From: Mycobacterium decipiens
Lineage (GTDB): Bacteria > Actinomycetota > Actinomycetes > Mycobacteriales > Mycobacteriaceae
Length of the DNA: 64,000 nucleotides
Assembly (NCBI RefSeq): GCF_963853665.1
Contig: NZ_OY970459.1
Location: 4,650,001 to 4,714,000, forward strand
Direction of reading: 5' to 3'
Below are positions 19,744 through 26,196 of this stretch, one piece after another. Below the pieces are notes generated by a model that did no database searches, had not been told where the DNA came from, and was given only the letters and a program-made list of their open reading frames with translations. Both the position numbers and the translations under genes were made by a program. The stretch's first letter is position 1; each line of letters begins with the position of its first letter.

Positions 19744-21189
19744 TCAACCGATCCGCCCGATTCCGGTGATATTGCCCTGCATGATCTTGTTGTCCATCAG
19801 CACCATGGTGGCGGTTTGGATCGGGTCGCTGAGGATGGTGGCCGATTTCGGTTGCTGCAGTACGACTTGCCCATTGTCGGGGTCTACGACAGCGAAGGAG
19901 AAGATGTCGGCCGGTGTGGCGTTGTCAAATCCAAACCGGCTGATGGTGTAGATCAGGCTATCGGCGGTGGATAGGTGCGGTAACGCGGCGCTGCGAATGT
20001 TGCTGTCCCACACGGTGTGACAGCCCGGGTTGTCGACGTCGACCCTGGTCATTCCGCCGACGAATGGCGCCGTCGGCGGCACGGCCGGCCCCGCGTCCGG
20101 AGGAACCGCCGGGTAGGGGTAGCCGTAGGTGCTGGCGATAATCATCGTGTTGCCGACCCCGATCGGTGAGTTCTCGCTACCGGGCCCGCCCTTTGTTAGG
20201 ACCGGTTGCTGGCACACCAGGTTGCCGGTGCCGGATTCGTAGACCAGCGCGTGCACCTGGGGATCGGCGTTGTCGACGATGGTCAGGTAGTCGGCCCCGG
20301 TTGGACCGAAATAGGTTGGCGTGGAGCCGGTTCCCCAGCTCAGTTGTCCGGGCTTGCGGCCGGGGCCGCGGTCGTAGGCCTGGCGCCACAGGATCTGCGG
20401 GTTGCCGCCGCCGTCGAGGTTCAATTCGTAGAGGGCAAACGTGGTGGCCACGCCAACGCGATTGGTCGGTGCGGCCGAGATGCTGTTGGCTACCCGTTCG
20501 CCGGCGTTCAGGTGCGTGCTGGCGACGCCGCCGCCCACCTTGGCCACCCCCACCACACCGCTGCCGGTGGCGAACCAGACGTTGCCCGCATAGTCGGGGA
20601 CCACGCCGACCGATTGGTCGCCGGGCGGGATCACCCCGGACAGGTCGATGGACTCGCCGATGGTCAGCCGCCAATGGCCGCGGCTGTCCGTGGTATGAGC
20701 GATGCGCAGCAGGTGGTTGGTTCCGTCGATCATCACCAGTTGGTTGTTGTTGTCCAGGTAGGCGTAGACACCGCCGAGCAGGCCGCCCTTGGCGACTTCC
20801 AGGCTGGCCAGCGGGACCACCCGGGGCAGGATGCCACCGGGATCGATCAGGTGGACTATCGGGATCTGAGTGAGATCGTTGGTACACAGCGCCAACACCA
20901 GGCCATCGGTACCCTGCGTGATCGTCGGACAGGCGGCCAGCAGCGGGTAGGCGAAGATCGGACCGAAGTTGGCGCCGGGTCCGGGAAGCGGTCCGGCGTC
21001 CGCGGACCCGGCGTCGTTGTGCATCGACGCCAGGCCGTGGGGCGCCAGGAACGGGTTGGGCGGGGCCAGCGGCCCGAACGCGGCGGCCGCCGAAGCGGCC
21101 GGGACGAGGAGCGCCGGGTGTAGCGACGCGGCACAAGCGGTCAGACATGCCACCGCAACGACCCACACTGCTGCAGGAAGAAAGCGCAC
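19744..21189 (-). CDS. Probable secreted lipoprotein with beta-propeller-like repeats
   Basis: A 481-residue protein beginning at GTG 21189 with a GGGAGGGG ribosome site upstream. The N-terminus MRFLPAAVWVVAVACLTACA is a lipoprotein signal with lipobox LTAC (Cys 19). The mature part repeats short beta-rich units ending in dipeptides like WFATG, VYAYLDNN and YTISRFG, and contains HLLRIAHTTDSRGHWRL and GMTRVDVDNPG, which suggests a PQQ/quinoprotein-like beta-propeller. I recognise no catalytic motif. It is convergent with the Rv0760c-like gene and divergent from HIT. It does not belong to the H37Rv gene order here as far as I recall. Confidence 0.75.
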   Translation of the reverse strand: MRFLPAAVWVVAVACLTACAASLHPALLVPAASAAAAFGPLAPPNPFLAPHGLASMHNDAGSADAGPLPGPGANFGPIFAYPLLAACPTITQGTDGLVLALCTNDLTQIPIVHLIDPGGILPRVVPLASLEVAKGGLLGGVYAYLDNNNQLVMIDGTNHLLRIAHTTDSRGHWRLTIGESIDLSGVIPPGDQSVGVVPDYAGNVWFATGSGVVGVAKVGGGVASTHLNAGERVANSISAAPTNRVGVATTFALYELNLDGGGNPQILWRQAYDRGPGRKPGQLSWGTGSTPTYFGPTGADYLTIVDNADPQVHALVYESGTGNLVCQQPVLTKGGPGSENSPIGVGNTMIIASTYGYPYPAVPPDAGPAVPPTAPFVGGMTRVDVDNPGCHTVWDSNIRSAALPHLSTADSLIYTISRFGFDNATPADIFSFAVVDPDNGQVVLQQPKSATILSDPIQTATMVLMDNKIMQGNITGIGRIG

Positions 21190-21354
21190 GTCGGACCCCT
21201 CCCGTGAATTGGGTCATTGTGGATTGTGGCGAGTTCGCAGAACGACACGGCCACGCGGCGTTAACGATTTCGCTTCGCCGAGATTGCCGTGACGGCCATG
21301 CTGGTGGGGGCAGCCACAGCGGGCACGGCGATTTCGACGTCATATGCTCAACGC

Positions 21355-21756
21355 GTGTCGATCTTCACCAAGATCATCAACCGCGAACTACCCGGGCGCT
21401 TCGTCTACGAGGATGACGACGTCGTCGCATTCCTGACGATTGAGCCGATGACCCAGGGCCACACCCTGGTGGTGCCGCGCGCCGAAATCGATCACTGGCA
21501 AAACGCGGATCCGGCGGTATTTGGCCGCGTCATGTCGGTGAGCCAGCTGATCGGCAAGGCGGTGTGCCGGGCATTCCGAACCGAACGGGCCGGGATGATC
21601 ATTGCCGGGCTGGAAGTGCCCCACCTGCACATCCACGTGTTTCCCACCCGCAGCCTGAGCGATTTCGGCTTTGCCAACGTCGACCGCAACCCGTCGCCGG
21701 AATCGCTGGACGAAGCGCAAGCCAAGATCAAGGCGGCCCTGGCGCAACTGGCGTGA
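21355..21756 (+). CDS. HIT-family nucleotide hydrolase/transferase (Rv0759c-like)
   Basis: A 133-residue histidine-triad protein starting at GTG 21355 ([20 protein letters not shown]). The family motifs are [20 protein letters not shown] and the triad [10 protein letters not shown], with HxHxH as the nucleophile site. The longer frame from 21289 has no family similarity and is rejected. HIT proteins hydrolyse adenosine phosphoramidates or dinucleoside polyphosphates; the precise substrate is unknown. Its 3' end overlaps the convergent phoR by 29 bp. Confidence 0.92.
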   Translation: MSIFTKIINRELPGRFVYEDDDVVAFLTIEPMTQGHTLVVPRAEIDHWQNADPAVFGRVMSVSQLIGKAVCRAFRTERAGMIIAGLEVPHLHIHVFPTRSLSDFGFANVDRNPSPESLDEAQAKIKAALAQLA

Positions 21757-23185
21757 GGCTCAGCTGCCCCACATCGCTGACCCGCGGCAACGAGACGCGA
21801 AAGCAGCAACCCTCCCCGAGCGCGGTCGTCACTGTGACAACGCCGCCGTGGGCCGCAACCAATGAGTTGACGATCGACAGCCCCAGTCCGGTCCCGCCGC
21901 TGGCTCGCGCCCGCGACGAGTCGGCGCGATAGAACCGCTCGAATACCCGCAGCGCATCCTGCTGACTCATGCCCGGACCGTCGTCGGCGACCTCAAGGAT
22001 GGCGTCGTCGCCCTCGGTGCCGACTCGCACGGTGACGGCGGCGCTTTCCGGAGTGTGCTGTAAGGCATTGGCAACGAGATTGCGCAGCACCTGCCGAAGC
22101 CGCGGTTCGTCGCCGAGCACCTCCGGAGTGCCGGGGCCGTCAACGACTTCCAGGGCGATCGTGCGTTTGGGGTCCATCGCCCGCGCATCGTGCGCGGCAT
22201 CACTGGCCAGCCCCAGCAGGTCCACGCGGCGCAGTTCCATCGGCCGATGCGCATCCAGCCGGGCCAGCAGCAACAAATCGTCAACCAACAGGCCCATCCG
22301 GCTCGCTTCGCTCTCAATCCGCGACAGCAGCATGCCCACGTCGCGGGCGGCGCCTTGGCGATACAGCTCCGCGAAGCCGCGGATGGTGGTCAGCGGGGTA
22401 CGAAGTTCGTGGCTGGCGTCGGTGATGAACTGTCGCATCCGGTCCTCTGAATCACGGGCCTTTTCGGCGGAGGATTCCGAGGAGGCCACCGCCCGCTGAA
22501 TCTGCGCGAGCATTCCGTTGAGCGCCAACGAAAGCCGGCCGACCTCTGTTCGCGGATGCCATTGCGGGACCCGGCGATCCAGCTGCCCGGCGGCGATCGC
22601 AGCGGCGGTCTGCTCGACTTCGGTCAGGGGGCGCAGGCTGCCGCGCACCGTCACGTAGCCGGCGATCCCGAGGACCACCAACAGCGCACCCCCGATGCCG
22701 ACCTGTAACAACACCAGGGACCGGACCGTTTTCTGGATGTCGACCAGATCGATAGCGACGGTGGTCATGCCGCCATTGGATCCGCGCACCGTGACGGCGC
22801 GCCAAAGGATATTGTTTCCGGCGACCGATGGCAGCGTCGTCGGTTTCGGGCCGACGTCGTAGTTGGCGGGCATCGCGGGTTCGGCGTTGCCATCATTGAC
22901 GGCCGTATACGATTGGCCGTCGGGGCTGATGACCCGCACGTAGAACCTCGATGGCGGCCGGTCGGGGTTGTGACCCGGGTAGGGGTCCGGCGGCAGCGGC
23001 AGCGTGGTCTGCACCCAGATGTTGGCTTCCTCGAGCAGAATCTTGTCGATGCGGCCGATCAGCCGGTGCTGCAGCATCGAGGTGACCGCGACCCCCGAGA
23101 CGGCTAGTCCACTTGCCACCAGAATCAGGGTGGCCGCGACCAGGCGCACCCGCAGGGGCAACCGTCCTCGACGAGGTCTCGCCAT
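21728..23185 (-). CDS. phoR: Sensor histidine kinase PhoR
   Basis: A 485-residue sensor kinase partner of PhoP. Residues about 10-35 ([20 protein letters not shown]) are the first membrane segment. A periplasmic domain follows ([20 protein letters not shown]), then a second membrane segment ([20 protein letters not shown]), HAMP, the H-box [19 protein letters not shown], the N-box [14 protein letters not shown], and G-boxes DDGPGM and [10 protein letters not shown]. The frame runs on to 23320, but the N-terminus at ATG 23185 ([20 protein letters not shown]) matches the H37Rv start and gives the same 485-residue length. The 3' end overlaps HIT. It controls phosphorylation of PhoP, which governs lipid synthesis, ESX-1 and acid response. 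Confidence 0.97.
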   Translation of the reverse strand: MARPRRGRLPLRVRLVAATLILVASGLAVSGVAVTSMLQHRLIGRIDKILLEEANIWVQTTLPLPPDPYPGHNPDRPPSRFYVRVISPDGQSYTAVNDGNAEPAMPANYDVGPKPTTLPSVAGNNILWRAVTVRGSNGGMTTVAIDLVDIQKTVRSLVLLQVGIGGALLVVLGIAGYVTVRGSLRPLTEVEQTAAAIAAGQLDRRVPQWHPRTEVGRLSLALNGMLAQIQRAVASSESSAEKARDSEDRMRQFITDASHELRTPLTTIRGFAELYRQGAARDVGMLLSRIESEASRMGLLVDDLLLLARLDAHRPMELRRVDLLGLASDAAHDARAMDPKRTIALEVVDGPGTPEVLGDEPRLRQVLRNLVANALQHTPESAAVTVRVGTEGDDAILEVADDGPGMSQQDALRVFERFYRADSSRARASGGTGLGLSIVNSLVAAHGGVVTVTTALGEGCCFRVSLPRVSDVGQLSLTPVAPGPP

Positions 23186-23225
23186 TGCCACACCCTCCCC
23201 GGACTCTCGAGTTAGCGACTCACGC

Positions 23226-23948
23226 TCATCGAGGCTCCCGCAACACATAGCCCACCCCGCGCAAGGTGTGCAGCAGCCGCTTTTCCCCGGTGTCGATCTT
23301 GCGGCGCAGATACGACACATAGGACTCGACGACGTTGACGTCGCCGCCGAAGTCGTAGCGCCAGACGTGGTCGAGGATCTTCGGCTTGCTCAGCACGGTG
23401 CCCGCATTGATCACGAAGTAACGCAGCAAGGTGAATTCGGTGGGCGACAACGACACCGGCTGGCCCGCCTTCCATACCTCGTGGGTCTCCTCGTCGAGCT
23501 CGATATCGGCGAACGTCAGGCGAGCATTGCGGGGCTCCTTGTGGCCCTTGCCCGCGCGTCGCAGGATGACCCGCAGCCTGGCGACGACCTCCTCCAAGCT
23601 GAAGGGCTTCGTCACATAGTCGTCGCCGCCCAGGGTCAGACCCGCGATCTTGTCCTGCAGCGAGTCGCGAGCCGTCAGGAACAACGCCGGGGCATCAATG
23701 CCGTCGGCCCGCAGCCGGCGCAGCACCCCGAAGCCGTCCATCCCCGGCATCATCACGTCGAGGATCACCGCGTCCGGTCGGGCCTCGCGGGCCCGATCCA
23801 ACGCCTGTGCCCCGTTGGTCGCGGTACAGACCTCGAAACCTTGGAACTTGAGGCTCACTGAGAGCAGTTCGACGATGTTGGCCTCGTCGTCGACCACGAG
23901 GACACGAGCCTCCGGTGTGGTGTTTTCGCCCGGGGTTCCCGCTGTCAT
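23226..23948 (-). CDS. phoP: Response regulator PhoP
   Basis: A 240-residue OmpR-family regulator. The receiver begins ARVLVVDDEANIVELL; the phospho-acceptor is Asp64 in AVILDVMMPGMDG, and the conserved Lys is in DDYVTKPFSL. The winged helix ends VNVVESYVSYLRRKIDTG, with Ser212, the residue equivalent to Ser219 of the H37Rv numbering. The ATG at 23948 is preceded at 8 bp by GGAAAGGG, a good ribosome site. The longer start annotated in M. tuberculosis (MRKGVDLVTAGT) is not available here: the corresponding ATG is out of frame. It lies 40 bp upstream of phoR on the same strand. Confidence 0.97.
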   Translation of the reverse strand: MTAGTPGENTTPEARVLVVDDEANIVELLSVSLKFQGFEVCTATNGAQALDRAREARPDAVILDVMMPGMDGFGVLRRLRADGIDAPALFLTARDSLQDKIAGLTLGGDDYVTKPFSLEEVVARLRVILRRAGKGHKEPRNARLTFADIELDEETHEVWKAGQPVSLSPTEFTLLRYFVINAGTVLSKPKILDHVWRYDFGGDVNVVESYVSYLRRKIDTGEKRLLHTLRGVGYVLREPR

Positions 23949-23968
23949 GGGGTCAACCCTTTCCGCAT
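23945..23968 (-). other. Seven-codon upstream frame overlapping the phoP start
   Basis: ATG 23968 opens a frame encoding MRKGLTP that ends in TGA at 23947-23945, sharing ATGA with the phoP start codon. It occupies the place of the annotated N-terminus of M. tuberculosis PhoP but is shifted by one base. It may be a leader peptide coupled to phoP or just a chance reading of the ribosome site. Confidence 0.35.
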
Positions 23969-24022
23969 GAGTTGAACGTTACCTGCACAGTCATTGTGTA
24001 TTTCCTGAAAGCTCGGTGCCAG

Positions 24023-24041
24023 CAGTCTGCTAACAGTCTGC
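24023..24041. promoter_or_regulatory. PhoP-type direct repeat upstream of phoP
   Basis: CAGTCTGC occurs at 24023-24030 and again at 24034-24041, 11 bp apart on the plus strand (GCAGACTG-TTA-GCAGACTG on the coding strand). An 11-bp period is typical for tandem binding of OmpR-type regulators, and a similar repeat is reported for autoregulation of phoP in M. tuberculosis. Confidence 0.65.
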
Positions 24042-24107
24042 CAGGAAACGTCTAATGCGCTTGGACCCTCACCGTTTAACCGGGGGCGCCGTGAATACAC
24101 TCGCAGC

Positions 24108-24839
24108 ATGAACCTCGGCCAAACCCTCGTGGGCATTGCGACGTGGCCCGCACGAGTCGGGCTCGCCGCGGCCGACACCGGTTTGAATATGGCCGGCGCC
24201 GCGGTCGGCATGGCGAAGCACGCGCTGGGTGATGCCGCCGGCACGGGTGGGTCGAACACGATGGCCAACATGCTTGGACTCGACGACGCGTTGGCGCGCG
24301 CGAACCGGCTCACCAGGCTGTTGGACGACGACATGCCGCTGGGACGCGCCATCGCTTCCGACGGGCCGCTGGACCGCCTGCTGCGTCCGGGTGGGTTGGT
24401 CGACCTGGTGACGGCGCCCGGCGGTCTGCTCGACCGCTTGACCGCGGAGGGCGGCGGTCTGCAGCGGGCACTCCAACCGGGCGGGTTGGCCGATCGGCTG
24501 CTCGCCGAGGACGGGATGATCGAACGTTTACTGGCCGAGGACGGGGTGGCCGAGCGGCTGCTCTCCGACGGCGGACTGATCGACACGCTGACATCCAAGG
24601 ACGGACCGCTCGAACAGCTCACCGACCTCGCCGACACGCTGGCTCGCCTGGCACCCGGGATGGAGGCGCTCGAGCCCGCGATCGCCACCCTGCAGGACGC
24701 CGTCACCGCACTCACCCTGGTAGTCAACCCGCTCAGCAACATCGCCGAGCGCATCCCGCTACCGGGGCGCCGTGTCCCGCGCCGCTCGTCGACGTCGCGG
24801 ACGGTGCGGTCGCAACGCATCATCGACAGCGACGAGTGA
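24108..24839 (+). CDS. Repeat-containing conserved hypothetical protein (Rv0756c-like)
   Basis: A 243-residue protein of unknown function, divergent from phoP. After MNLGQTLVGIATWPARVGLA, residues about 85-175 are an array of imperfect 11-13-residue repeats of the type G-hydrophobic-acidic-RLL-x2-GG, for example GPLDRLLRPGG, GLLDRLTAEGG, GLADRLLAEDG, GMIERLLAEDG and GVAERLLSDGG. The spacing and hydrophobic pattern suggest a helical or solenoid fold. The C-terminus is basic (RVPRRSSTSRTVRSQRIIDS). No enzyme motif or signal peptide is seen. It occupies the place of Rv0756c beside phoP in H37Rv. Confidence 0.82.
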   Translation: MNLGQTLVGIATWPARVGLAAADTGLNMAGAAVGMAKHALGDAAGTGGSNTMANMLGLDDALARANRLTRLLDDDMPLGRAIASDGPLDRLLRPGGLVDLVTAPGGLLDRLTAEGGGLQRALQPGGLADRLLAEDGMIERLLAEDGVAERLLSDGGLIDTLTSKDGPLEQLTDLADTLARLAPGMEALEPAIATLQDAVTALTLVVNPLSNIAERIPLPGRRVPRRSSTSRTVRSQRIIDSDE

Positions 24840-24866
24840 GCGGTTAGGCTTGCACCGGTTTATCCG

Positions 24867-24941
24867 GCCTCCTTAGCTCAGTGGTAGAGCACTCGCCTTG
24901 TAAGCGAGCGGTCGTCAGTTCAATCCTGACAGGGGGCTCCA
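24867..24941 (+). tRNA. tRNA-Thr (anticodon TGT)
   Basis: A complete cloverleaf: acceptor GCCTCCT (24867-24873) pairs with AGGGGGC (24931-24937), D-arm GCTC...GAGC, anticodon stem CTCGC/GCGAG with loop CTTGTAA (anticodon TGT 24899-24901), T-arm GTCAG-TTCAATC-CTGAC and an encoded CCA end (24939-24941). It reads ACA threonine codons. Its 3' half recurs at 60809-60848, so it is the likely attachment site of the PKS island. Confidence 0.95.
24895..24934 (+). repeat. Left copy of tRNA-derived direct repeat (candidate att site)
   Basis: The tRNA-Thr segment from the anticodon stem to the acceptor stem. It matches 60809-60848 in 37 of 40 positions, and the last 20 bases (24915-24934) match exactly. 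Same orientation in both places. Confidence 0.65.
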
Positions 24942-24942
24942 C

Positions 24943-24967
24943 AAAAGCGCAGCCTTAGAGCGCTTTT
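24943..24967. terminator. Rho-independent-type terminator after tRNA-Thr
   Basis: An 8-bp stem AAAAGCGC/GCGCTTTT around a 9-nt loop, directly after the tRNA 3' end. The A-run on one side and T-run on the other make it usable from both directions, so it may also stop minus-strand transcription from the PKS operon. Confidence 0.7.
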
Positions 24968-25021
24968 CTCACCGTCCCGACAGCGATCAAGATGGCACCC
25001 TTCCCGTCATATGCCGTCAAC

Positions 25022-25215
25022 TCAAGAAACCAAACCGACATGGCGAAAAAGCTCGCCCTCGAACACCGCGCCGTACCCCTGCGCCGTCACCGCGTAGGTC
25101 ACGGTGATCGCAGTCAGGGTCAGACTGGCGTCATTTACCGCCAAAATCGTCCCCTGGGCGGCGCCACGCAGGGTGCCGCGTCAACTCTCCGGGGGGGGGG
25201 CACCATGTCGCCTCA
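25022..25215 (-). other. Island edge: ten-G run and a possible decayed reading frame
   Basis: Between the tRNA terminator and the KASIII-like stop. 25191-25200 is a run of ten G. Downstream of it on the minus strand, a frame without start reads TLRGAAQGTILAVND and then LTAITVTYAVTAQGYG before a stop at 25022; its hydrophobic beta-like composition hints at the end of a lost gene, but I cannot name it. No supported gene on either strand. Confidence 0.3.
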
Positions 25216-26166
25216 TCACACCACTTGAATCAGCAAACAAGTGAATCGCCATCCCGCTCCACCGCCAATCAACATCACAAACTGCCCCGACCTCAGCTGG
25301 CCAGTGTCGATTAGGTAAGCTAGACCGAGCATTTGGTCACAAGCACCGACGTGCCCGTTCTTCCGCAACTCCGACCAGCAAGTCTTCTCGAAGGGGATAC
25401 CACTGGAACCGAGGAAAGTCTCTTCGAGTGAAAGTCGGTAAACCGCTGGAGGGCAGAAGTGCGAAATATCATCAACCGAAATTTTCGCATCGGCCAAAGT
25501 TGCGGCGATAGCGGCTTGCACAATACGCGACAGCGTCCCAACATATGGACCGTATCCAACTTCATCTAGTCCATGCTTAAATTCGAACTTCTCTAGCGAT
25601 CCTTTATTTCGCATCAGAAATTCGAAATCGGTGAATGAAGTTCTATTGCTGGAGATCAGCCGCGCGAACCCTTCTTTCTTTGAAAGGATCACGGCCGCCG
25701 CGCCATCGCCCAAAACGGCGCCATTTTGGTAACGATCTACGAGAAGAATGCGCGAAGCCGCGCATACGAGACCTGCGTTTGCGCACGTTCCGCTTGACAG
25801 CAATCTAGCGACGACGTCGATTCCCGTAAGTCCACTATCGCTCGCGGCATCCAAGTCGAACGCGAGTGAATCTTCCTGCTTTAGGATGCGCTGGATGTAA
25901 CATACGGGTGTCAAATGCTCCAGACAGACCGGCTCGGCGTACACGATTGGAGATAGCGTTTCATTGCGGTGGGTAGATCTTTCCAACGCTTGTTTAGCCG
26001 CCAATCCGCCCATGACATAGGAGGATTTATCCGATACGCAGACACTTTCGATGTCTACCTGCGTCTCTTTAGCTTCGTCCTTCAGATGCGGCTTGATGGT
26101 TTCAAATGGTACCCGGGGAGGGAGGAATGTCCCCACCGAATTTAGAAAAATGCCATCCAACAGCAT
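25216..26166 (-). CDS. KASIII (FabH)-like protein without the canonical active site
   Basis: A 316-residue thiolase-fold protein of the FabH/acyltransferase KASIII group, last gene of the PKS operon, 30 bp after PKS-D. Fold markers: ILKQEDSLAFDLDAASDSGL (nucleophile region), NGAVLGDGAAAVILSKK, and the ending FVMLIGGGAGWRFTCLLIQ. The nucleophile Cys of FabH is replaced (AASDSG, codons near 25837-25842: Ser or Asp in its place), the His motif is HFCPPAVYRL without His at the catalytic position, and the Asn region reads KNGHVGACDQ. Such changed triads occur in acyltransferase-type KASIII proteins, and mycolactone clusters carry a KASIII-like partner (mup045). GC content is about half, far below the flanks. 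A role in chain release or ester transfer is inferred; a dead enzyme is the alternative. Confidence 0.78.
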   Translation of the reverse strand: MLLDGIFLNSVGTFLPPRVPFETIKPHLKDEAKETQVDIESVCVSDKSSYVMGGLAAKQALERSTHRNETLSPIVYAEPVCLEHLTPVCYIQRILKQEDSLAFDLDAASDSGLTGIDVVARLLSSGTCANAGLVCAASRILLVDRYQNGAVLGDGAAAVILSKKEGFARLISSNRTSFTDFEFLMRNKGSLEKFEFKHGLDEVGYGPYVGTLSRIVQAAIAATLADAKISVDDISHFCPPAVYRLSLEETFLGSSGIPFEKTCWSELRKNGHVGACDQMLGLAYLIDTGQLRSGQFVMLIGGGAGWRFTCLLIQVV

Positions 26167-26196
26167 CTTGCATTCAAACCCTTCTGTGAATTGTGT

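Noticed and set aside
20206..21123. 305-codon plus-strand frame opposite the lipoprotein gene
   Set aside because: The minus-strand frame has a lipoprotein signal and ribosome site; the plus frame has neither and no motif.
24992..25228. 78-codon plus-strand gene after tRNA-Thr
   Set aside because: No ribosome site, runs through the G10 tract and into the end of the KASIII gene, and shows no family similarity.
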